This document shows, piece after piece, positions 6,701 through 11,570 of a stretch of DNA of 11,570 nucleotides (its first letter is position 1; each line of letters opens with the position of its first letter). The notes beneath the pieces were generated by a model that had not been told where the DNA came from, made no database searches, and saw only the letters and a list, made by a program, of their open reading frames with translations. A program made the position numbers and the translations under genes. Origin of the DNA: JBGTIS01 sp041745535 (GTDB taxonomy: Bacteria > Bacteroidota > Bacteroidia > Cytophagales > Cyclobacteriaceae); assembly GCA_041745535.1 (NCBI GenBank), contig JBGTIS010000363.1, positions 1 to 11,570 of the forward strand, read 5' to 3'.

Positions 6701-7502
6701 AAAACACGTTCATTTCTTTGGATGCCAGGTAATTCAGCGCGCCAATCATGCCCTTGCCTTTTCCGTTCTGCCAGGCAGGATCACTACTTTTCCAGTCCCG
6801 CACATGGGCATTCCATTCTTTAATCAAATTATCTTTATTGCCGTCTTTTTGCTGGGTACCATCAAAATCGGCATAGGCCAGAAAGTTTTCGGGTGCATCG
6901 GCGCCTGCTTTTATAAAATACTTACCGGTTTCCTTGAACCGCAAATAGCGTTTCCCCACATATTGTAACCGTCCTTTCGCACGCAAATCGCTACCCGATT
7001 TATCAGTAGGCCCTACCATAAATTCACCCGATTCGCCATCAAAAGCCACCGAATTGCCTGCATTGGGCTGGTCGCTTATGGCCACTTGGTTTCCTTTTCT
7101 GAAAGAAACCTGATAGGTCCAGGTGCCTTCCCGGTCGGGCGCGAAATGTACCCGCCACTTATTACCCGAAGTAGCTGATGTTTCTGCGGCTTCTCCATCG
7201 GCGGCAAAGTAACCGGGTACCACATAGGTGGCGGATCCGTTCCGGAAGGTAACATTCAGCCGATAATCCAGAAAAGGATTGGCAGCACCGGTTTCGCTGC
7301 TTTCAGGCCCGTCAAAAGTTAACGTTATTTTATGCCATTTTTTAAGTTCTCCACTGATTGCCGGGGTACTGGCGGCGGTGGATAAACGGTTGGCATGCGC
7401 TACACCTGAAAAGAAAATACAGAGCGGCAACAAAACTATGACAAGTAATAACTTTTTAGCAGGCTGGATTAAAAAATCATTTATGGGTAGCAGTTCAATC
7501 AT
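3768..7502 (-). CDS. Modular T9SS-secreted glycoside-hydrolase-like protein
   Basis: This 1244-residue protein was probably made for polysaccharide or glycan breakdown outside the cell. In order: signal peptide 1-37 (cleavage after VAHA); a DUF5060-like N-terminal beta domain ~48-165; a TIM-barrel hydrolase-like region ~180-545 with candidate catalytic acids E369/E370 (LNWNLSEES) and E462 (VVANDEQG); a putative collagen-binding-type beta domain ~560-632 (YSVQWFNPRQGG); a proline linker; a bacterial Ig-like domain ~645-735; a module starting LVLVNAESNQDI ~745-861; an FN3 domain ~867-957; a PAPPAPPSP linker; a CBM6/35-like domain ~974-1107 (FIIEAED...YLKF); and a type A T9SS sorting domain ~1168-1244 (YPNPVAD...GIYYLRI...KKIMI). 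The ATG at 7500-7502 is preferred over a TTG three codons upstream. The hydrolase family number and substrate cannot be assigned by eye. Transcription ends at the hairpin at 3700-3731. Confidence 0.85.
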   Translation of the reverse strand: MIELLPINDFLIQPAKKLLLVIVLLPLCIFFSGVAHANRLSTAASTPAISGELKKWHKITLTFDGPESSETGAANPFLDYRLNVTFRNGSATYVVPGYFAADGEAAETSATSGNKWRVHFAPDREGTWTYQVSFRKGNQVAISDQPNAGNSVAFDGESGEFMVGPTDKSGSDLRAKGRLQYVGKRYLRFKETGKYFIKAGADAPENFLAYADFDGTQQKDGNKDNLIKEWNAHVRDWKSSDPAWQNGKGKGMIGALNYLASKEMNVFSFLTMNIGGDDQNVFPYVKYNNTKANAPITDRLQFDCSKLDQWEIVFEHADKLGLYLHFKLQETENERLLDKGKLGVERKLYYREIIARFGHHLALNWNLSEESNIWKEMEDPDNLYVKSYTRYFTDQDPYHHHVVIHTYPDERKDMVYPTLLGNASALTGCSLQTPYNEVHQDTKKWLKASENAGKVWVVANDEQGSADKGVTPDGGGNNHDAIRKNVLWGNLMAGGAGVEYYFGYEYEHSDLTCEDWRSRDAMWDYTRYAVEFFREYVPFQEMSNENVLIGNTNDTNDRYCFAKKGEIYLIYLAQGGTATIDLDGYPGNYSVQWFNPRQGGALVSGTITQLTASGSVGNAPYETDQDWVVLLQNNGGGTPAPAPPTISISSPAEGETWQEDTARTITAQISGTTQTVTSVNFFANGALLGTDKHGQDGWNFIWNNAVAGNYAVQAEANTEAGNSYFSQKVYVSVTEKVTEEENVLKIEQLVLVNAESNQDIAEFNPLTEGAVINFKALGTDKLSIGAYPTEGATGSVQFIMDDEEIQVENVAPYAIGGDTNGDFNPWIPTLGAHTLTVIPYTGRKKSGDPGEALTVNFRVIDEAVAIETPTGLHAQITSDNKVEISWADQSDNETGFVVEKSRLPDTDFIVLNEVGENVIHCLQHHVVPGQTLYYRVKAINSDVSSAYSAVVSLTIPVVPVPPAPPAPPSPVSEFIIEAEDMNFELFRLKELPYASNSMMIEIGPESPRLAMAHATFNGISGKYAVEIAYLDETDGQSQLMVKIAGDTLRQWTLDQDLYTVGYGERGLVHKAVAAEWIIANGDEILLEGIKHKGERVVIDYLKFTQIKERVNLGGDHIYPVTPPNPAESFAKRTADTTSQQSAKTVTESESPEKAIEIISATGSFELDTVLEINVYPNPVADVLQVTAPQAGAYYLYDMQGRIAKEGDIQPAVNYLEVYAIPAGIYYLRISNGNTTVTKKIMIKH

Positions 7503-8018
7503 AACATACAATTTTTATAAAACATTATTTGGTTTATCAGTAAAGAGCAGTATTATGAAGAATAATTACCTGCGTTATTTATCTGATTTAACAAAGAATT
7601 CAAATGAGAAATAGAGAAGAGCAAATAGAATGAAATTCAGAATACCCTGTTTCAGGATGCAGGTAAGGGTTCGGCTATAATTAGACTGAAACCAAGGTTA
7701 TGTGTGGTTGTAACCAAGATTCGCACATTACCACAGAAATACGCGCAATAAAATGAATGACAATATTTATAAACTTATCAAGAAATTGTATAATTCTTAT
7801 TTTACTGATGAAAGTAGATATGCCAGTATTTATAAATATGTACTCAAATGCGCTTTTATTTCATATGGGTGTGTTCGGTGACAAAAAAAATTTCAGGAAG
7901 ATGAAGAATTGGCTTTTTATGTACTATCTGGAGGCTTAGTGCGATTTTTCCAAACCTGGCCCAGGCAATTTTCTTTCTTTATTCTATATTTGATAAGTCA
8001 TATTCTCATTGTGACGAA
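7503..8018. other. AT-rich intergenic region between the T9SS gene and the tRNA
   Basis: This is the divergent gap between the large minus-strand gene and the plus-strand tRNA. I see no gene with recognisable features; short open stretches at 7757-7939 and 7909-8133 (plus) have no family signature, and the latter runs through the tRNA. No TAnnTTTG box is found for the minus-strand gene. A 7-bp direct repeat AACCAAG occurs at 7690 and 7712, and GGTTGTAACC at 7706-7715 is a short palindrome. An A8 run at 7883-7890 lies within the open stretches. Confidence 0.5.
7985..7992 (+). promoter_or_regulatory. Bacteroidota-type -7 box of the tRNA-Ser promoter
   Basis: TATATTTG is a perfect match to the Bacteroidota -7 consensus TAnnTTTG. 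It lies 26 bp before the tRNA, giving an expected start of transcription some 20 bases ahead of the mature 5' end. A TTTG-type -33 box at the usual distance is not seen, so the call rests on the -7 box and its position. Confidence 0.5.
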
Positions 8019-8105
8019 GGAGAGATGCCAGAGAGGCCGAATGGGTCTGACTCGAAATCAGAAGTACCCTCACGGGTACCGGGGGTTCGAATCCCTCTCT
8101 CTCCG
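8019..8105 (+). tRNA. tRNA-Ser (anticodon CGA)
   Basis: The cloverleaf is complete. The acceptor stem pairs GGAGAGA (8019-8025) with TCTCTCC (8098-8104), with G at the discriminator position as in tRNA-Ser. The anticodon stem pairs TCTGA (8046-8050) with TCAGA (8058-8062), and the loop CTCGAAA puts anticodon CGA at 8053-8055, reading UCG. A long variable arm (TACCC/GGGTA stem, about 8065-8079) is typical of class II serine tRNAs. The T arm GGGGG-TTCGAAT-CCCTC (8081-8097) is intact. CCA is not encoded; the sequence after the discriminator is CAT. Confidence 0.96.
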
Positions 8106-8108
8106 CAT

Positions 8109-8150
8109 AAAAAACCTTTTTGATATAAAATAATGGGTTTTTTGTTTTTT
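8109..8150 (+). terminator. Probable terminator downstream of tRNA-Ser
   Basis: AAAAAACC (8109-8116) and GGTTTTTT (8136-8143) are perfect 8-bp inverted arms, followed by a further T-rich run to 8150. The loop is long (19 bases) and the stem is mostly A-T, so it is weaker than a classic terminator. It starts four bases after the tRNA ends, which is where the transcript would be expected to stop. Confidence 0.45.
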
Positions 8151-8195
8151 GGGGTAACAAACTTTTGTAGCCCTCCCTAAAAAAAGGAGTTTAGC

Positions 8196-8226
8196 CTTTT
8201 GACAATAATTTTTGATTGGTCAAAAG
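8196..8226. repeat. Perfect 8-bp inverted repeat
   Basis: CTTTTGAC (8196-8203) and GTCAAAAG (8219-8226) are perfect inverted arms around a 15-base AT-rich loop, about 90 bp past the tRNA gene. It could be a protein-binding dyad, a hairpin, or a decayed end of an element inserted near the tRNA. There is no T-tract immediately after either arm, so a terminator is less likely. Confidence 0.35.
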
Positions 8227-8657
8227 TAGAAAAGTCTGTTGAGCAATCAGGTTAAAAATAAGTCGACGCCTACCTTTCAGAAATTTCCTTGTCTGAGTGT
8301 ATTGTTTCTTATATCAATCTGTAAATAAGATGGTTATCAACTAATAAAGCCTTTAGAAGATACGACTATTTTATGAAACCGCATACTCAACTACCGCAAA
8401 CATCAATTTTAAAAATCAAAAAGTGGCTAATATTTTCGTTTAGGTACTTATTGATCAAATAGGTAATCAAATTAACAAACTTTCAAATAAGACAGCCTGG
8501 TACTGTTTATTTCTTGTCAGAAAGTTGATGTATCACCCTAACTGATGCGGAAGATTCTGCTTTTAAAAAATAAAAGGTTTTTGCCTAAACTAAACGTTCC
8601 ATACCTTGTTATGCTCTAACAGTTATTTTTTTTAAACTTTTATTAAACATATTTTTT

Positions 8658-8798
8658 ATGGAAACTACAAATAATACCCGCGAAAAGGCGGGCATCGTCA
8701 CAGGTGTCTTCAAAAACAAGGAAGATGCCGAAAAAGCTTACTGGCATCACGGTATTGTTGAACTTCATGTAGAAGGGCAACTTGATTGGGAATTTTAG
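8658..8798 (+). pseudogene. Truncated general-stress (YflT-type) gene, 5' end only
   Basis: The ATG at 8658-8660 opens a 46-codon frame. The first ~28 codons (METTNNTREKAGIVTGVFKNKEDAEKAY) match the start of the heat/general-stress YflT-type family, whose N-terminus has the form TGVFxxxxxAExAY; the family domain is normally longer than 100 residues. After codon 28 the reading changes to sequence (WHHGIVELHVEGQLDWEF) that fits the stretch before the DGxxTKAPLGG motif of an IS5-family transposase, and the frame ends at TAG (8796-8798). What remains is therefore the gene's head fused in frame to transposon sequence and is very unlikely to make a working stress protein. The family call is from pattern memory on a short segment. 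Confidence 0.65.
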
Positions 8799-8900
8799 TC
8801 TATAGACGGTTGTCAGACCAAAGCCCCTTTAGGTGGTCAAGCTACAGGAGCTAACCCCACAGATCGGGGCAAGCAAGGAGTTAAACGGCATCTATTGACA
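8742..8900 (+). mobile_element. IS5-family transposase remnant (internal fragment)
   Basis: In one frame the plus strand reads LDWEF, stop (TAG 8796-8798), SIDGCQTKAPLGG, QATGANPTDRGKQGVKRHLLT. The core (W-x-Q-S-x-D-G...TKAPLGG...TG.NPTDRGK.G.KR) is the well-known central block of IS5-family transposases, IS427-like group, and its Asp belongs to the DDE-type catalytic domain. The TAG stands where relatives usually have Gln, a one-base change from CAG. The fragment stops abruptly after LLT, where relatives continue with Asp-Gly. Only ~53 codons survive, without the start, the end, or terminal inverted repeats, so it cannot move. Both edges are junctions with unrelated genes. The exact left edge (about 8742) is an estimate. 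Confidence 0.8.
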
Positions 8901-8901
8901 T

Positions 8902-9855
8902 TTGCCCGGTTTTAATTCACTTACACAAAAAAACCTTTCGTTCCAATCGTTACTGAACTGGAAAATTATATCCGGATTTATAACTATTTTTCTTATCACC
9001 GGATTATTGGGCGGCAGTTATCCCGCTTTTAATATTACCCGGTTTAACCTGCTACAAACCATAAAAGGAATTGCTGTCAATATCGGAATTGCCAGCAGAG
9101 ATTTCAGCATCGAAGCTGGTACCGACCACCTCAGCGCGTTTATCGTAAACGAAAAAGCAGTGGCTCAATTCGGCTGGGAATCGCCGGAAAAAGCACTGGG
9201 AAAAGAAATTGTGCTGGAAGGTAAGCAAGGCAATGTGATCGGGGTAATTAAAGATTTTCATTTTCTTTCCTTACGATTACCCGTTGATGTGCTGATTATG
9301 GAGGTGAATGTACCCGTGTTCAATACATTTTCTATCAAAGTAGCCGGACAGGATATGCCGCAAACAATGAGTTTTATCGAAGAAAAGTGGAAATCTGTTT
9401 TTCCTGAAAAAACTTTTGAGTACGACTTTCTGGACGATGCCATTGCCAGCCAGTATCAGGCTGACCACCGACTGGGAAAAATAATTGGTATTTTCGCTTT
9501 ACTGACCATTTTGGTTTCCTGCCTGGGTACCTACGGCTTGTCCATGATTCATGCACGACAACGGGAAAAAGAAATTAGCATCAGGAAAATATTAGGCGCG
9601 TCTGTAGCACATATTATGATGCTCCTTACCAGCAATTACATGAAACTGATGGTGATCGCTTCGTTAATTGCCGTACCGCTTACCCTCTGGCTAATGCTGC
9701 GATGGTTAGCGAATTTTGCCTATCGTACTCCTGTAAAGGCATGGTTGTTTGCTGTCGCGGTACTTTTAGTGCTGCTGATCGCTGTAGTTTCTATCAGCTA
9801 CCAAACCATCAAATCCGCTTTGGTAAACCCGGCCGATGCGCTGAAACGGGAATAA
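8902..9855 (+). pseudogene. FtsX/MacB-type ABC transporter permease, truncated and internally deleted
   Basis: These 317 codons match the C-terminal half of the ~780-800-residue permeases (MacB_PCD plus FtsX domains) common in Bacteroidota. They begin with PGFNSLTQKNLSF and a membrane helix (residues ~22-42, GSYPAFNITRFNLLQTIKG). Full-length relatives then have a second membrane helix and much of a periplasmic domain; here IKG runs directly into IAVNIGIASRDFSIEAGTD, so about 100-150 residues appear to be missing. The rest is intact: periplasmic part to ~190, then three helices with the FtsX signature REKEISIRKILGAS (~223-236) and the tail LVNPADALKRE. The TTG at 8902 aligns with an ordinary Leu, has a stop (TGA 8896-8898) just upstream and directly abuts the IS remnant, so it is a breakpoint and not a true start. 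No ATPase or partner gene is nearby. Confidence 0.8.
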
Positions 9856-9897
9856 CCAACAGTTTAACCCAGATTATCACAACTTATATGGAACGGA

Positions 9898-11570
9898 TCA
9901 AATCCGCTGACTTGTTTCACATTTTATTTCGTTGATCAGATGGTCCAGCTCTTTCATAATAATAGCAGCTTCAGTCTGAATCTCTTCTTCCAATTGAAAA
10001 ATAATCTGGGGATCTTCCTGGCTGATAATTGTATTTTCAATAAGATGAAGCTTGGAAAAAATAAGCTCACAATGCAATTGCTTAAAAGTAGAAATGGATT
10101 TATGAGCAATGGCTTTCACCTCCTGCCAGTTCCGCGCCATCAGCGAATCGTTCAAAATATGTAAATTTGTTCTGATACTCTGGGTAATAACCTCCAGGAT
10201 GCTCACCAGCATTTCGGTGTTATTATTGGCAATGTCACGTATAGAATGCAAAGAATACCGGCCGGTTGGTTGAACTTTATCAGTATTTTTTTCAAATCCT
10301 TTCATAAGCTGGTCATTTTTTACATCTAACAATTCACAGATTTTATTTAGTAACTCATTTTCTTTGAAAGGTTTTACTACATAGTCAGTAAACCCTTCGG
10401 CCAGGTATTCCTGTAAGGTTTCCTGACGGGCGTTTGCTGTAAAGGCAACCACTGGTATTCTTTCGTTTCTTTCGCTGCTGATCTGCTTTACAGCATGTAG
10501 CACGTCTATGCCGTTTACTTCCGGCATTTGGATATCGGTAATTACCAGGTCGTACTTATTTTTCTGAATTTTTACTATGGCCTCTCTACCTCCGGTAGCG
10601 ATGTCCAGCTTCACATTCCAACGTACAAACAAGGCCTGCATTAACGAGAGGTTAACCGCATCGTCGTCTGCTAACAGAATAGATTTTTCGGCCAGTACAT
10701 CCAGTTCATGGTTAAAGGTTTCGGTATGTTTGACGCTAATTTCCTCTTCTGTTTTTGAATAGGTAATTTCAAAAGTAAAAATGGACCCTTTGCCCGGAAA
10801 ACTTTTTACACTGATGTTACCGCCCTGTATTTCGACCAGCCTTTTGCAGATGGATAAACCTAAACCGGTACCCCCGAATTTACGACTGGTAGAGCTGCTT
10901 TCCTGGTTAAAGGCGTCGAAAATAATTTCTTTTTTATCTTCAGAAATGCCAATACCACTGTCGGTTACTTCAAACCGTATTCGTACTTCATCCGGATTTT
11001 CCTGTACTGATTTCGCGCTGACAACCACCCCACCCTTTTGCGTAAATTTAATGGCATTGCTGATCAGGTTAAATAAAATCTGTCGTAACCTTACCGGATC
11101 TCCCTCTATGGTTTGGATCAGTTTTTTATCAATTTCATGAAACAAAGAAATTCCTTTTTCCTGGGCTTTTATATTCAGAATATCCGTAGCCGCCATAATT
11201 ACTTCTGATACCTCAAAAGGAATTTTCTCCAGTTGCAGCCGACCTGATTCTATTTTTGTAAGGTCCAGAATCTCATTCACAACAGAAAGCAAATGATCGG
11301 AGCTGCTCTGAATGGTATGAATATATAATTTTTGTTCCTTATTGAGTTTGGTTTTACCCAGCAGATCGGAAAAACCCAGAATAGCATTGAGTGGTGTCCG
11401 TATTTCATGGCTCATGTTCGCTAAAAATTCTTCTTTTATTCTGGCCAGTTTCTCGGCTTTCTTTTTGGCTTCAACCAGGTTTTTCTTGTAATAACCACTT
11501 CGGGTAAGGTCTTTTAAAACCAGAAAAAAGAACACGAAACTTAAAATGATTACCCCTACCCCAATGGAAG
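9898..11570 (-). CDS. Hybrid sensor histidine kinase (HisKA-HATPase-REC-HPt), 5' end outside window
   Basis: This frame is open to the right edge, so the sensor part is missing. Numbering from the codon at 11535: the end of a membrane helix (ISIGVGVIILSFVFFFLVL, spanning that codon), a short coiled-coil linker (~17-36), HisKA with phosphoacceptor H43 (MSHEIRTPLN), HATPase_c with N-box N156/N160, G1 DSGIGI (192-197) and G2 GGTGLGLSI (221-229), a receiver domain ~284-405 with D290/D291, phospho-acceptor D334, T366 and K388, and a C-terminal HPt-like four-helix region ~428-536 with candidate H478 (AIAHKSISTFKQL). It should pass phosphate His-Asp-His to an unseen response regulator. The GTG at 11535 lies within the membrane helix, so the true start is upstream. 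It converges with the permease remnant, with 42 bp between the stops. Confidence 0.92.
   Translation of the reverse strand, partial: SIGVGVIILSFVFFFLVLKDLTRSGYYKKNLVEAKKKAEKLARIKEEFLANMSHEIRTPLNAILGFSDLLGKTKLNKEQKLYIHTIQSSSDHLLSVVNEILDLTKIESGRLQLEKIPFEVSEVIMAATDILNIKAQEKGISLFHEIDKKLIQTIEGDPVRLRQILFNLISNAIKFTQKGGVVVSAKSVQENPDEVRIRFEVTDSGIGISEDKKEIIFDAFNQESSSTSRKFGGTGLGLSICKRLVEIQGGNISVKSFPGKGSIFTFEITYSKTEEEISVKHTETFNHELDVLAEKSILLADDDAVNLSLMQALFVRWNVKLDIATGGREAIVKIQKNKYDLVITDIQMPEVNGIDVLHAVKQISSERNERIPVVAFTANARQETLQEYLAEGFTDYVVKPFKENELLNKICELLDVKNDQLMKGFEKNTDKVQPTGRYSLHSIRDIANNNTEMLVSILEVITQSIRTNLHILNDSLMARNWQEVKAIAHKSISTFKQLHCELIFSKLHLIENTIISQEDPQIIFQLEEEIQTEAAIIMKELDHLINEIKCETSQRI

Larger units (their letters stand above)
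8106..8657. other. AT-rich intergenic region after the tRNA
   Basis: No gene is seen on either strand. Besides the terminator-like hairpin (8109-8150) and the inverted repeat (8196-8226), the rest is AT-rich with many stops in all frames. A possible weak promoter for the stress-gene remnant is TTTG at 8580-8583, then 18 bases, then TACCTTGT at 8602-8609, an imperfect match to the TTTG/TAnnTTTG pair. Confidence 0.4.

Noticed and set aside
7509..7511. TTG as the start of the large T9SS gene
   Set aside because: An ATG lies three codons downstream and gives the same signal peptide without needing a rare start.
7757..7939. 60-codon plus-strand frame, and the next-frame continuation after an A8 run at 7883-7890
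   Set aside because: I considered a frameshifted remnant, but neither half shows a recognisable family.
7909..8133. 74-codon plus-strand frame
   Set aside because: It runs through the whole tRNA-Ser gene, so it is not coding.
8902..8904. TTG as a genuine start for the permease
   Set aside because: It aligns with an internal Leu of full-length relatives, has a stop just upstream and abuts the IS relic, so it marks a truncation.
9894..9906. CGGAT/ATCCG hairpin over the kinase stop codon as a terminator
   Set aside because: The stem is only five base pairs with a 3-base loop and no T-tract follows on either strand.

Overview
This window looks like chromosomal DNA of a Bacteroidota bacterium, probably of the Cytophagales/Adhaeribacter-Hymenobacter sort. 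Three things point there: a very large secreted protein ends in a type IX secretion (Por) C-terminal sorting domain; a perfect Bacteroidota-type -7 box (TAnnTTTG) precedes the tRNA gene; and the FtsX/MacB-like permease and the UPF0175 protein are of types common in that phylum. Genus is inference only.

Layout, left to right. At the left edge on the minus strand are a UPF0175 antitoxin-like gene and, 24 bp downstream of it, the start of a small charged gene that runs off the window. An intergenic palindromic repeat follows. Next, still on the minus strand, come a Tat-exported enolase-superfamily enzyme (mandelate racemase-type active site), an intergenic region with a second related palindrome and a short 23-bp tandem repeat, a YihY/BrkB inner-membrane protein with a long Lys/Thr-rich tail, and a 1244-residue modular T9SS-secreted glycoside-hydrolase-like protein with its own terminator.

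The middle (about 7.5-8.66 kb) is AT-rich and holds one RNA gene, tRNA-Ser(CGA), with a recognisable promoter and a probable terminator. Right of it lies a scar on the plus strand made of three broken pieces in a row: the first ~28 codons of a general-stress (YflT-type) gene, a ~160-bp internal piece of an IS5-family transposase joined in frame to it, and the tail of an FtsX/MacB-type ABC transporter permease that lacks its N-terminus and also appears to have an internal deletion. The right edge holds most of a hybrid sensor histidine kinase (HisKA-HATPase-REC-HPt) on the minus strand, cut by the window end.

The genes do not form one obvious pathway. The enolase-like enzyme and the T9SS glycoside-hydrolase-like protein both suggest carbohydrate or organic acid use outside the cytoplasm, but nothing in the sequence ties them together. 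I found no convincing new multi-gene system. The most informative parts are the three-fragment scar, the family of intergenic palindromes, and the domain architecture of the large secreted protein.
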